Source: Liolophura sinensis (taxonomy: Eukaryota; Mollusca; Polyplacophora; Chitonida; Chitonidae). Taken from it: 64,000 bases of DNA. This document shows positions 24,630-35,499 of the stretch, piece by piece. Where the stretch lies: the NCBI RefSeq assembly GCF_032854445.1, contig NC_088295.1:48039385-48103384 (forward strand). The letters are read 5' to 3'. Both the position numbers and the translations under genes were made by a program. The notes under the pieces were generated by a model that had not been told where the DNA came from, ran no database searches, and saw nothing but the letters and a program-made list of their open reading frames with translations. Each line of letters starts with the position of its first letter. Positions within the stretch are counted from its first letter, which is position 1.

Positions 24630-24742
24630 TTGACTGATTGACCGACTTTGGCGTTTAATACGATATTCAAGACTTTTTCACTGTTGTTGCCAGAAAGCAG
24701 AGTGCCCGTGGTAAACCACCGCAAAGACTTTAACAGGTACTG
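24630..24742 (-). mobile_element. Eroded SINE fragment, possible third family
   Basis: On the minus strand it reads GGTGGTTTACCACGGGCACTCTG, then GGCAACAACAGTGAAAAAGTCTTGAATATCG and TTAAACGCC. This follows the order of the family-1 3' domain (GTGAAATATTCTTGAGTACGGCGTAAAACACC), but the upstream block differs (a CGGGCACTC-type core). It resembles a related SINE lineage that I recall from molluscs; this is not verified. Confidence 0.5.
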
Positions 24743-24812
24743 GACAAACGTCTTGAAAAAGCTACATTTGACATTGATAATTTACGTAATTACAAACCAG
24801 TCTAATAAATAT

Positions 24813-25042
24813 CAGCGTAATGACACAGGAGTCTCTCACCAATGCGGTCGCTGTGAGTTCAAGTCGAGCTCATGCTGGCTTCCTCTCCGGCCGTATGTGG
24901 GGAGGTCTCTCAGCAACCTGCGGATGGTCGTGGGTTTCCCCCGGTCTCTGCCCGGTTTCTACCCACCATAATGCTGACCGCTGTCATATAAGTGAAATAT
25001 TCTTGAGAACGTCGTAAAACACCAATAAAATAAATAAATAAA
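24813..25042 (+). mobile_element. SINE family 1, copy lacking the A-box end
   Basis: Starts at CAGCGTAATGACACAGGAG, inside the tRNA-like head, so the A box is missing but the B-box region (GTGAGTTCAAGTCGAGC) is kept. The body and tail are nearly complete, ending in an AAATAAATAAATAAA-type tail at 25042. A 65-codon frame through it is only a translated SINE, not a gene. Repeat A copy 2 begins within about 20 bases of the tail. Confidence 0.93.
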
Positions 25043-25059
25043 TTGCAACTAGGATGGCA

Positions 25060-25235
25060 GTTTTTATCTAATTTTGCCTATGCCATCGTGCTAGGGGACG
25101 TGTAAGTTGCTACTATTTAAGCATTTACGTGAACAGTTAGAATAAAACTCTAACTGAAGTAAATTAACAAGAAACCGTATTTCACCGTGTGTGTGTGTGA
25201 CCATTTACCAACTGTCACCTGTAAGATTGCAAGTG
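25060..25235 (+). repeat. Unnamed interspersed repeat A, copy 2
   Basis: Contains TTTTTATCTAATTTTGCCTA, GCTAGGGGACGTGTAAGTTG, ATTTAAGCATTTACGTG, ACTCTAACTGAAGTAAATT, a GT-expanded GTGTGACCATTTACC and AACTGTCACCTGTA. It matches copy 1 from its middle onward. The 5' part is missing, where a SINE tail abuts. Confidence 0.75.
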
Positions 25236-25943
25236 TAGCGCAAATATTCTCACTGGTGCCTGATGTCATGCGTGTTTAGAAATAAGAAAACACACCATCA
25301 CAGGGTTTATGAGTTATGCGTTCATCCGCGGTGTGCACGAAAGTATGCAATCCCATTCGCTTTCATATATAGGACCGATTGATTTGTCTGCAGGCTATGA
25401 ATTGGGAATAACCCGTTTAACTAAGCGTTGATGTATATTGTGTATTAAACTTGCCGCATTTTCCTAGTTAATGCAAATATACTGGTATATATGCCACCAC
25501 AGGCAGATGTAATATGAGCACCACTGTTTATCCAGCCAAAGTTTCCTTATATCATACAAACGTACATCTTGAATATATACCTTTTCAAATCTTGTATGCA
25601 TCCGCCGGGTTTAACCTTTACCTTTCCTTATCCCATTGTAAACAGAAAAAAGATCTGATGTTCGACAAAAGTGTTTGCACAAAAGATTTATCACATTATT
25701 TAATCAACCTACAGGTTACATTCCGGTGGTATCGGTTTATATTTGCTCACGTTTATATATGAAACACCCAAGCTCCTGTGACTCCGTTTATGTCCTTTCT
25801 AACCAAACAAGACGCACCCTCAGTCTGTCATGACATAATATGTCATAATCTGACCCCTGAAGTCTGCGACGCGAAGAAATACAGGGGCACACGTGACACG
25901 AGTTTATCTGTAACTTTCTGAAGCCTTTTTGTTCTACGGTTTC
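25236..25943. other. Unique stretch, no gene seen
   Basis: AT-rich, with an 82-codon plus-strand frame (25514-25762) of no recognisable identity. No repeat was identified. Confidence 0.4.
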
Positions 25944-26020
25944 TCCTCCCATAAAACTGAACGCCGCTGTACATGTATAGGTAAATGACATTGCTCTTTA
26001 GTATGGCGTTTAACAAATCA
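25944..26020 (+). mobile_element. SINE family 1-like 3' relic
   Basis: CTCCTCCCATAAAACTGAACGCCGCTGTACATGTATAGGTAAATGACATTGCTC-type order parallels the family CTCCCACCATAATGCTGGCCGCCGTCGTATAAGTGAAATATTCTT, ending TATGGCGTTTAACAAATC. Divergence is strong, so this may be an old relic. Confidence is modest. Confidence 0.4.
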
Positions 26021-27309
26021 GGAATATTTCACCACTTTAGAGATCCTTAGGTTTAGATATATTTAGAAGTATATATTACAAGTGAGTCGTTTCTAAATAA
26101 ACCAACTTGTAGAGAAGAATTTTCCTTTAAAAATACTAATACTTGATAGTAATATGCCACCTTTATATATGTTAGCGTTTTGTAGTTGAGGGCTCCGGCT
26201 GCCGGATTTACCTTATGTGAGCATCTCGCAGCAGTCGATGAGCCACCCCCCGACAATGAGATCGCAGGTTCAAATCCATATATGGTTTGTCTGCAGCTCC
26301 AAGTACGCGAACTAAAGCGACAGAAGTAACTGACATCTTCACCAACTATAAAATCGATATTCAAGTATTCTGATAATCCAAACAACAAGCGGAACTGTCC
26401 TGATGAAAATTTCTACCTATCAAATATATAATGCATGATGTCCTAACACCATTTTAATATGAAAATTTTGTTTACAACATTTTACCACCTGCCTGCTTGT
26501 ATATGTAGCACAGAGAATGGATATCCTGTTTGCTTGCTCGTATTTCAGCTCCAGGCCAATCCATTTGTCGGGGAAGTACATGGAGAGAAACAGAATTTTT
26601 ATAAAGGTGATTCTGTCATACAGCTTTGAAACTAAGGACATACTAAGGCCCCAGAAGGTAACAGAACTAATGCGTGCTAATGATGAAAGGTCTCCACCCT
26701 AAAGCAAATTACGAAAATTCTAAACACTTTTGGTTTTGATTTAAGTATGAGCCTAACTCTTATCTCAACGGGCATGTCTTATCTTTCACCATGAGCTGTT
26801 TTATTTTTGTCTCCATGTCAAATTCTCACCTTTGATATTGACAAAGGTCACGCATTTTAGTCGACAAAGCCAGGTAGATATCGGCCCCCTTACTGTCTCT
26901 AATAACACCTGCAGGCGGTTAGAACTCGGGCCATTGTCTCGGTCACGCTGACATGATTGTGTAAATGCCACTTAAGTACATTTAACGTATTTACAAACAA
27001 TATAAGTGCCCCAGTGTACATTTAGCATAATGTATCATTCATTTCAGAAATGTCGGTATATATATCTGACGATAAGTATGAAAGATTCAAACTTACACAG
27101 CGCTGATTAACACACCTTACAGACATTAGAACTGAAACACTTAGACAGATATGACAGCTGTTTTAATTATGACATTTTAATTAAATGTAAATCAAACACA
27201 ATTGAAAGTTTGGCATATTTGTTAATTAAATTTTGCACCTGCAAGCAAAACAGGTTTGAAGTAGGTGTTTTATTTGGATAACAAATATATAATAATTTTG
27301 ATCCCATAT
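26021..27309. other. Unique stretch with one B-box-like string
   Basis: GCAGGTTCAAATCC (about 26265-26278) resembles a B box and may mark an eroded tRNA-like head, but no body or tail follows. Frames are short and unrecognised. Confidence 0.35.
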
Positions 27310-27322
27310 CAAAGGGACTCTA

Positions 27323-27581
27323 TTTATGTATTTATTTATTTATTTGATTTTTGTTTTACGCCGTACTCAAGAATATTTCCCTTATACGACGGCGGCCAGC
27401 ATTATGGTGGGTGGAAACCCACGACCATCCCCAGGTTGCCGGACAGACCTTCCCACATGCGGCCGGAGATGAAGCAAGCATGAGCTGGACTTCAACTCAC
27501 AGCGACCGCATTGGTGAGAGGCTCCTGTGTCATTCATTACGCTGCGCTAGCGCGCTAACCAACTGAGCCACGGAGGCCCCC
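27323..27581 (-). mobile_element. SINE family 1, near full-length copy with 13-bp target duplication
   Basis: CAAAGGGACTCTA occurs at 27310-27322 and 27582-27594 and flanks the element exactly, as expected for L1-type target-primed insertion. On the minus strand it starts GGGGCCTCCGTGGCTCAGTT (A box TGGCTCAGTTGG) and has the B-box region GTGAGTTGAAGTCC, then the body and an AAATAAATAAATACA tail. A segment around the CCCGGGCTCTGCCCGG core is deleted. The perfect target duplication implies recent mobility. Confidence 0.95.
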
Positions 27582-27594
27582 CAAAGGGACTCTA

Positions 27595-28009
27595 AGAGAA
27601 TGACATAATATAAGGCCTTGTATATAAAAATGAGCCAATGTATATAATCAAATAAAATGTAAATAAAATTATGTTAAAGCATTATAATATATATAATATA
27701 ACTTACATTAATTATGAATATCTGTCTTCGAATCTGTTTGCTGTTCATATGTCGTCAAATTTGGAGTCGAATGAGTTATCATCGGGATGAAAGAAACCTT
27801 TCAAAAACGTTGTCTGCATTGTACCGTTCGCTCTTTCCATCACTTCCTTGCCCTCGTTGTAGGTTATCCCATAGATATATAAATATAAATATCAGTTGTT
27901 CAAGTCTAGCTCCGTTTTTTTTTTTTTTTTTGGTATCAAGATCGCCATCAGCGGTATCACCCTCTTTAACAGCTACACAAAACTATTATTTTTCATGTGA
28001 TTGTTGTTT
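27595..28009. other. Unique spacer, includes T17 tract
   Basis: An uninterrupted T run lies near 27917-27932. A 119-codon plus-strand frame (27714-28073) crosses it and a SINE relic, and is not credible as a gene. Confidence 0.4.
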
Positions 28010-28073
28010 AATGTCATACTCAACAATTTCTCACGTATACGATGGCGGTCAGATACGATGGCGGTCAGATTGA
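28010..28073 (-). mobile_element. SINE family 1-like 3' relic with 16-bp internal duplication
   Basis: On the minus strand it reads CTGACCGCCATCGTATACGTGAGAAATTGTTGAGTATGACATTAAAC, the order of the family 3' domain. The 16-base string ATACGATGGCGGTCAG is repeated in tandem at 28037-28052 and 28053-28068, a local slippage event. Confidence 0.6.
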
Positions 28074-29389
28074 AAACCAGAGATAAAACCACCGTTTTTT
28101 GGCAAGTGCTAAACCGATTTACTTTCACACGTGAGACGTAAGGCACCAAGTCCCCGGTCGGGAACGATGGATGGTGGACGGATAAAAACACAAATTCCGT
28201 AACCAGGGCTGGGATTTAACCCACAGCACGTACATGTGTACCAACGGAAAAAAAACTAGTGTAAAAAGTATGAAGCTTTCTTAAATACAAAGAGGCAAAG
28301 AATTGCAATATAGAGGTCCATGTGTCTTTACCAAGCTACTTCTCTCACCAAGAATGTTACCCCGTGCTGGTTTCAAACATTGCTGTCGGGATTGCAAAAC
28401 AGATTGATATATGAGGCCAAGTTATTTGACATTTTAACACGGCAGGTGTTGCAATTTAAAACTTTATATATTAGAATCACGTCACAACTGAGCTTTAAAT
28501 CTTGACAAATTTCGTCTGGCCGGTTGACACAGATATACGTGTGATATATGTGTCTAAGTAAGTTGTTGTGTATCATGAGAAACACGGTGTCCAGGCAGGT
28601 GCAAAGAGATTAACGATAACTGAAGTTGACATTCGTGATCTCTATGCTATTCCCATATGCACCGGTTCTGAAATCTGACGGCATTCCACAAATTTACATC
28701 ATATTTATGATAGCTATAATGGGGTTATCTGTCAAATCCAATATAACGTCAGGCATCAATTATTTCTGTATAGACCAGTACGAAATGTTATGGTGAAACT
28801 CTTCAGTCATGAAATTAAATACGAAATATAATAACGTTATTGAGGTACCGGGTAACACTTGAAAAATATGCTTTCTCCATTGCCCTTTGCTTTATTTTCC
28901 GCCTGACCGAATTTCTGATCATCCATGCTCGTTAAATGTTAACATTTCAGTAGTGTCTTAATTATATTATACAAATAAACTGTTTGGTTATTTCGATGAC
29001 ATGCTATTGTTCTGTTTGTGACTAATTCAAATATTATAGTGATTTTGTCACAGTTACTGTGGTAGAGATGTCAACCATGCACGTCACTGACGTTAGAAGA
29101 TTGTTAGAAGACAACAGAACTTTTTATTTGGCCCCTTTAGGTATTGTGGTTGGAGGGAGCTTTAAACCACCATTCACAAGTCGTCCTCAAACCTCATGTT
29201 GGGTTGCAGGAGGGTTGATACATGTTATTACTTTTATGCCAATTTTTCGTTAATTTCAAAGGTATGATTGAAAAAAAAATCCCATTTTATTTTCATTCAT
29301 CGTGAAGATTCTACCAGTATATCTGTAAAAGACGCGTGAAATGCACTGCTAGGCATTTTCAAGCGAGGTATGTGTCTTTCAGCGCACGT
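28074..29389. other. Unique AT-rich stretch, no gene seen
   Basis: Short frames only. GGGATTTAACCC near 28212 is weakly B-box-like but isolated. Confidence 0.4.
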
Positions 29390-29900
29390 TTCATCTCGGG
29401 CTCTGTCTATTTGGGTATGAGGACAGTATATAAAGAGATGACCTTATCCGGCCATCCAGAGCCAACACAATCTGTCCCCTACCCGCGAGACAACTCGGGG
29501 GATATGTGACCCCAGCCTAATCCCTTTAACCCCCATCCTTTTGTAAGTACGTCATAGGTGCAGTCCCGCGCGTGATGACTTAAAAAAAGACCTCAGTTGA
29601 CCACCGACCGATCTTCGGGCCAAATTCTTTAATGGTTCGGCCTAGATGAACTTCGTTTGACGGGTATTTTTCTTAATGGCTTCAGAGGTAATCCCAAAGT
29701 GCTGGTCAACAGCACATAGAACAAACAAACGTTGTGCATGATCTATAAAATAAAACCACCTGAAGTCCCTCTGCTAAATTCGCAGCCTTTATCTGTTCTT
29801 TCATCACCTTAAGCTGCCATTTATGGGACAGACACCCCTTAACTTCTCGCCACACTGACGGTACCTAGAGGCCCTTTCTCCAAAGGTGCGACGCCCCTTT
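29390..29900. promoter_or_regulatory. GC-balanced block with TATA-like string, possible regulatory element
   Basis: Composition is balanced for about 500 bases. It contains GTATATAAAGAG (TATA-like, about 29427-29438), CCTTATCCGG (GATA-like), CCTAATCCC (Otx-like) and ACGTCATAGG (CRE-like). No open frame of useful length crosses it. A promoter with the TATA string, an enhancer or an untranslated exon are all possible, and none is demonstrated. Confidence 0.2.
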
Positions 29901-30880
29901 TTTAATGTAGATCTATCTGTCAATCATCCAAGACAGTTAGAAGACGATTGCTATACACAAATTGCCATTCTTTATGATTGTAAGTGCTTATGCTGAAAAA
30001 AAATTCAGAAAGAACAGAGATTCAAGATTGATCATGAGTCTTTAATTTCTTTATTATAAAAATATGTTCATAAAAACTATACTGTGTATTACGTCATGTC
30101 TTTTATTCCTTGAAGAATTTTTCTTTTTCTGTGTGTTTGAAAATGTACAAATGTTAGCAAATCTTGTACTTTTCCGTTACATTAGCTTTTAATATTGTGA
30201 TAAATTAGAGAAAGTGTGAAACTCTTCCGTCAGATCAGATCGAGGATAAGTTTAGTGTAAGCCAGTGTTGTACCTCATCATTCTAGTATTTCTGTACAAA
30301 TTATCACACATTATTGCAAATATTTGTGAGTATTACTAAATCCAGGACTTAAATTCTGGCTACGTCTCGCTACGTTAACAAAAAACGGATCGGATTAAAC
30401 CTATTCGTCTGACCTGTCACTTTGCTGACGAAGAGGAGGGTGTCCGGAATTCCATTGTCAAATCACGTAGCTTTTGAGGGGGTTGTATCAGATTACGGAT
30501 TGTTACGGTGAAAACAGGTCGCTGGCGATCAACCTACTTACTGTTCCTCTCAGGTTTTGAGACAATGGACTGAATGCATCCGTTCTTCCGAGTAATTATT
30601 CCGGAATTTATCGTCTACCCGCCACCGTGCTTCTTGAAGTAGAAGCGTCTAGCGGACGAGAGGATTTGTACCTACACAATTGTGACAGCCAGGTAAAGCA
30701 GCGTGCCTTCTAAGATAACACACTATACTCGCCCTGAACTAGAAAAAAATTAAGAGTTTCGCCTTAACGAGGTGTCAAACTTTTGCAGGTTTGGAAGATA
30801 ATGGCGGATTAAGTTGTCAAACCATTGTCTACATCAGAACAGTCCGGTACACTAAAGACAACCGGGTGAATCTGTACGAC
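29901..30880. other. Unique stretch, no gene seen
   Basis: AT-rich to mixed, with no repeat recognised. It contains the 5' flank of the SINE that follows. Confidence 0.4.
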
Positions 30881-30894
30881 TCCTACAGTGCTCT

Positions 30895-31164
30895 GGGGCC
30901 TCCGTGGCTCAGTCGGTTAGCGCGCTAGCGCAGCGCAATGACCCAGGAGCCTCTCACCAATGCGGTCGCTGTGAGTTCAAGTCCAGCTCATGCTGGCTTC
31001 CTCTCCGGTCGTAAGTGGGGAGGTCTGCCAGCAACCTGCGGATGGTCGTGGGTTTCCCCCGGGCTGTGCCCGGTTTCCACCCACCATAATGCTGGCTGCC
31101 GTCGTATAAGTGAAATATTCTTGAGAACGGCGTAAAACACCAATCAAATAAATAAATAAATAAA
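30895..31164 (+). mobile_element. SINE family 1, full-length reference copy with perfect 14-bp target duplication
   Basis: TCCTACAGTGCTCT at 30881-30894 and 31165-31178 flanks the element exactly. Parts in order: tRNA-like head starting GGGGCCTCCGTGGCTCAGTC with A box TGGCTCAGTCGG, a GCGCGCTAGCGC self-complementary stretch, B-box region GAGTTCAAGTCC, a body with CCTGCGGATGGTCGTGGG, a CCCGGGCTGTGCCCGG inverted repeat, then GTCGTATAAGTGAAATATTC, GGCGTAAAACACCAATC and an (AAAT)n tail. About 270 bases. This is the best single representative in the window. Mobility would depend on a partner LINE that is not in this window. Confidence 0.97.
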
Positions 31165-31247
31165 TCCTACAGTGCTCTCATCACTAAGTTCTTGACACTT
31201 TGCTCTTCTGTTGATTAAAACCCTGTAATTTTCCTAACACCCCTACA

Positions 31248-31448
31248 GGGGCCTCCGTGGCTCAGTTGGTTAGTGTAATGAGTCTCTCACCAATGAGGTC
31301 GCTGGCTTCCTCTCCGGTCGTACGTGGGAAGGTTTGTCAGCAACCTTCGGATGGTCGTGGGTTTCCAACCACCATAATTCTGGCCGCCGTCGTATGTGAA
31401 ATATTCTTGAGTACGGCGTAAAACACCAATCAAATAAATAAATAAATA
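31248..31448 (+). mobile_element. SINE family 1, internally deleted copy with perfect 14-bp target duplication
   Basis: CTAACACCCCTACA at 31234-31247 and 31449-31462 flanks the element. It keeps the GGGGCCTCCGTGGCTCAGTTGG head and A box, but lacks the GCGCTAGCGC stretch, the B-box portion and the CCCGGG core. Precise target duplications around both ends show either that the deleted form itself moved or that it lost segments after insertion. It lies about 70 bases from the preceding full copy in the same orientation. Confidence 0.95.
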
Positions 31449-31462
31449 CTAACACCCCTACA

Positions 31463-31837
31463 ATTGCCAAAAAAAACCTTGAAAATTAACGACATGTCCT
31501 TAAACTCGTTTTCTGAGAAGAAAAGTCGGAACACTGCCAAAACGGGAATTATATAAATCAATAAAGAAATACGACGAACCGTTATGGAAAATTAGTCTGA
31601 AAATTATTTCGTGACTGACTGGCGGACTGATCATCTGACCTTTGGCCTATATCATAAAATATAGTTTGTCTTTATAAAAGATGGATATATACATTAAGGA
31701 TTCCAGAATTTATATGTATATGTATATATGTTATAAAATGATTTAGAGTTTGAATTGAAGTTCGGTTCTTTTTAACTGATTTTAAACATGTCTGACATTT
31801 CTCGTGTACTCATCACATCGAAATCCATTCACAGATT
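31463..31837. other. Unique spacer
   Basis: AT-rich sequence with a TATATGTATATGTATATATG run near 31708-31730. No gene is seen. Confidence 0.4.
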
Positions 31838-31925
31838 CCTTCTTCCAGTATGTTCTCGCCGCCATATGGCTGAAATATTGTCTAAGTTGCGTTAACCACA
31901 ATCATTTATTCAATCATTTATTGAC
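31838..31925 (+). mobile_element. SINE 3'-domain relic of a related family
   Basis: CTTCCAGTATGTTCTCGCCGCCATATGGCTGAAATATTGTCTAAGTTGCGTTAACCACAATC-type order resembles the family-1 3' domain (GCCGTCGTATAAGTGAAATATTCTTGAGTACGGCGTAAAACACCAATC), with ATATGGCTGAAATATTG as its distinctive string. I recall this variant from molluscan SINE tails; this is not verified. The head and body are not recognisable. Confidence 0.55.
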
Positions 31926-32495
31926 TGACAAACTGACGCACTAACAAACTGACAGATGTGGGGTAATCTCAGAGTTTTTGTGTTGTTTTTTTTTTCTGTT
32001 TTCCGAAGAGCCAATCGTGAAAAGCTCGTACACTAAGGATTTTGTGAAGACAAATATGTTGATGTTTTGTATGGATCAGTTCGTATACGTCGTCTTGAAG
32101 AACTTCTTAATTTTTGGGTTTGTGTTTATCATGTCTCGAAAGACAACTGAACTGAAGAAGCCTTACATGTACAAACACACCGTAAAAATGCTTTCAATCC
32201 AGACCTTTTAAATGCGTCGAAGAAGCAATGTTATTTACACGAACACGTGATGGATAAAACACAAAATTATAAAAACTAAAATCTTAAATCTTCAAGCATC
32301 TATATATCCAGGTTGGTAGAAAGTTATGATATGGACAAATTACAGAAATTGCTTCACAGAATTCTGTGCGGGAACTTCCTACAAAGGCCATTGCGGTTGT
32401 TTACTCTATGTAAATATCATGGTTTCACACACATCATGTACTTTTACCTTTTGCAAGTATTCAAAACTACTATTGACTACGGTCTAAATCATCCG
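31926..32495. other. Unique spacer, no gene seen
   Basis: Short frames only, and no repeat was recognised until the SINE tail relic at about 32500. Confidence 0.4.
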
Positions 32496-32498
32496 AGA

Positions 32499-32542
32499 AT
32501 ATTCTTGAGGACGGGGGAAAACACCAATCAAATAAATAAATA
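32499..32542 (+). mobile_element. SINE family 1, tail-only fragment
   Basis: AATATTCTTGAGGACGGG followed by AAAACACCAATCAAATAAATAAATAA matches the final 45 bases of the family. A strong 5' truncation at reverse transcription would produce this. Confidence 0.8.
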
Positions 32543-34031
32543 ATTAAAGTAAGAAATAAACAAAGCAACAGAGTGAATTCCTCTAGAAAACGTGGAACAT
32601 TTAACAAGACGGTTTTTTCCATGCAGGCCGGTGGTATGACAGACACGTCAAGGATGAGCTCTTGTATCACTGTGGGCGATTTGTTATAAACACGAGCCGT
32701 TGTAATGCTTTCTGAACAATTGTTATACTTACAAACCAAAAGGACACGTTCTACAAACTCCGCCATCATTTGTCTGCCGTGAAACGGAGCAAAGGGCGTG
32801 GGGTTGAACGACAAACAAAATGCCGGCGTATAGTCACCTTTACGAGATCTCTGCGCAAGCGCCTATAAGCTGTATTTGAGATGCCTGCCACCCACACAAT
32901 GCCAGTTAACACCATCCTCTATGAGAAGCACTGTTGTAGCAGGTTACAATAACGTTAACAAGCCGATTCTACAAAACATCGATGCAAAAAGCTGCTTATT
33001 GCTACGTAGTTATAACAACACAGGATCCGATTTTATGTGTAGGTTTTTCGTAAATCGATCTGGTGTCTGCATTGTCTCCCACATACACATGCTTCTAACA
33101 CCATCGTGGCCCACTAGAGCGTTTGAGAGGGAGACACCCAGAAAGAAACCATAAAAAAAATGTCACAAAAACCGTGCACTGCAGATAACAATTGATCCAA
33201 CGCTGGATATAAATATTTGCTAAGTACACAGAAAAAACATAAGGATAAAAATAACATAATCTACAGAGAAACTTATTAACTAGTAGAGCAAAAGGTCCGG
33301 CGTCGAATAACGGGTGAACGTGCCGCGCGAGCTGTAGTCGGCACGGGTGTAGCCAAACAAACATGGTAACATCGTGTTAAAATCAATGAGATAGAAAGGT
33401 AAGTGAATGGTTGACTATATACTGACACACCCCCGGAGGGCGCGAACCCAGCCGTAACACACACATTGTTCCACGTTACTTCACAGCTGTCTTACCTTTC
33501 ATCTTGGCCCCTGGGTAACAATAAACGTCGCCTATCAGACTAAGGTTTTCTCCCAGTGCCTTTGTGAGCGATATAAAGGTTTGCTGTCTTAATACCACGC
33601 AATTGCTGCAGTGTCAGTCACACTGTATCTGACATACCCAACTCGCAGCCTACATTAATTGCTCAAAAAGTAAGCCTTACAGATTTGAAAAAAAGGAAAG
33701 CAAACCCATGTACTTACACCTTGCATTTTATGTATTTTTGCCATTTATTTATTTATCATCATTTATAATTGACTGAGTATCTGGTCAGCACAATCTCTTC
33801 GTCCTATATTTTGATATTCATGTATTCATGGATTATTTTCACATGTATAGTTTCACTCTCAGCCATTAAATTCTAGATCAGTATTACTACATGTATTTGA
33901 TTGTCCACAAATAAGAAAGCCAAATATCGGATATTTATGATGATAATGCGCTTATTATCAGTAGGTGTGCGCTTGCTCTTTCAATATGAATATCAGCGAA
34001 TGTCTTGTCTCACAAACTGGTCAAGTCCCTG

Positions 34032-34032
<1 letters not shown>
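32543..34032. other. Unique stretch, no gene recognised
   Basis: Contains a 114-codon minus-strand frame (32470-32814) overlapping the SINE tail, and short frames near 33.1-33.4 kb. GAGCGATATAAAGG near 33567 is TATA-like but isolated. GGGTTCGCGCCC on the complement near 33440 is B-box-like without other SINE parts. Confidence 0.35.

Positions 34033-34116
<84 letters not shown>
34033..34116. repeat. TA dinucleotide microsatellite, 42 repeats
   Basis: Perfect alternating TA, longer than the tract at 2858-2927. Likely polymorphic and structure-prone. A frame running through it (Ile-Tyr repeats) is an artefact. Confidence 0.97.
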
Positions 34117-34120
<4 letters not shown>

Positions 34121-35151
34121 AAGTCTGATTGCCGTTGTTAATCTGTCAATGCAAGGCATAGTTAAATGTATATTTGGATAGCCTTGGATTATTCAAATAT
34201 TACTTTTAATTATATCTTGATTAAAATCAATTGTATTCAACGAAAGCTGTGAAGTATTCAATCGGAATTATTTCCTTAACTACACTACATTGCTACTGGG
34301 CTGGTCAGCAACTGAGTATTTTCGCCTGCTCTTTGTGTGGACAATGGTTATATAAAGTCAATCTCGGACAAAATTCGGAGGTCACAGATATGTGACGTAC
34401 TGGAGACTAAGTAACTTAAGGGCAGACCTCCTACACAGAAGTTAAGTGCACTGAAAATCTTCAGCGTCCCACTTCTCCAATCAACGCTTCTTGCTTAGCA
34501 CTCGCCCTCAAATGAAGAAACGCGTCAACAGGTTTTTGTGCGTCACTTGCGTGCGAAAAAGACCTTAAATACTTCCGAAATGTCACCGGAGATTCGCGTC
34601 GCACAAGTGTCAAATACCTGCGCTTGCCTTACATCAGAAAGACTTCTTACGTAAACCCTGGCGACAAGACGTTAGATTTTGCCTTCAACAGCGAATCACG
34701 TGACTTGTGTTCGTTATGCCGACCGCTGCACATGCTCAAAAGCACATACTCAACAATAAATTTGCAAACTATCAAAGAAGTTGAAAAATTAATATTATGC
34801 AAGACTTCAGAGTATTGAATATAAGCGAGAACGTGATAACGTGCTTAGCACACGTCAGTGTTACAGGATCGTTATTCGCAGCAACTCTGATATTGTCGTT
34901 TGTCAGAAATATTTCATAGTTATGTACGAAGGATGTTTTACTATAATTGTTGTTTTTGATTATTGATTGCTTGCAGATCTGGTGTTCCAGAGACGTTATA
35001 TACATGTAGACTGACAGCTTCCCGATACAACATTATTGACTTCTCAGTTGTTTGGTTTATTATTGATTGCAAACATGCGTATAGTATAAAGATAGACACT
35101 TCGTCACTGATTTACTGCATGGGTTATATATGGACTAAGTATTTCATCGAT
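34117..35151. other. Unique stretch, no gene recognised
   Basis: The part at about 34340-34700 is less AT-rich and contains GGTTATATAAAGTC (TATA-like, about 34346-34359). No coding frame with a recognisable domain follows. Confidence 0.35.
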
Positions 35152-35288
35152 GCAGCCAGGATGGTCGTGGGTTTCCTCTAGCTCTGTCCGGTTTCCTCCC
35201 CCTCACCATAATGCTGCATGGCCGACGTCGTCTCATTGAAATATTCTTCAACACGGCGTTAAACACAAATGAAATTAATCAAATAAAT
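35152..35288 (+). mobile_element. SINE family 1, diverged 5'-truncated copy
   Basis: Starts near GCAGCCAGGATGGTCGTGGG and contains CTCTGTCCGGTTTCC, ACCATAATGCTG, GACGTCGTCTCATTGAAATATTC and CGGCGTTAAACAC, then a diverged A/T tail. The head is missing. Confidence 0.85.
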
Positions 35289-35499
35289 GAAGATTCATCG
35301 ATGAGCTCGTTGAATAGCTCGAGTGATTGAGTGATTGAATAATTACCTAGTATATGAACGCTGTCGGATCGAGTATCAATCCGTCTATGGCCAAATGTAT
35401 GATTACAGTTGAACAGTTTCCAGTGCCCTCTCAGATCTGGACACTTTGAGTCAAAACATTTATTTGCCATGGGCAACCGCATATTTTAACTTGTACAAT
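35289..35499. other. Short spacer with GAGTGATT repeats
   Basis: GAGTGATTGAGTGATTGAATAATT near 35320-35345 is a small simple repeat. Nothing else was recognised. Confidence 0.4.

Noticed and set aside
24820-25017. 65-codon frame MTQESLTNAVAVSSS, also seen at 30938-31135 and 52749-52946
   Set aside because: The same peptide arises wherever a SINE family-1 copy is intact. It is translation of the tRNA-like head and body, not a gene family.
30895-30990. Functional tRNA gene
   Set aside because: A and B boxes are present, but the segment continues into the SINE body, has no normal acceptor or anticodon stem arrangement that I could draw, and recurs as part of the SINE family.
33901-34122. Frame with a long Ile-Tyr repeat
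   Set aside because: An artefact of reading through the TA microsatellite.
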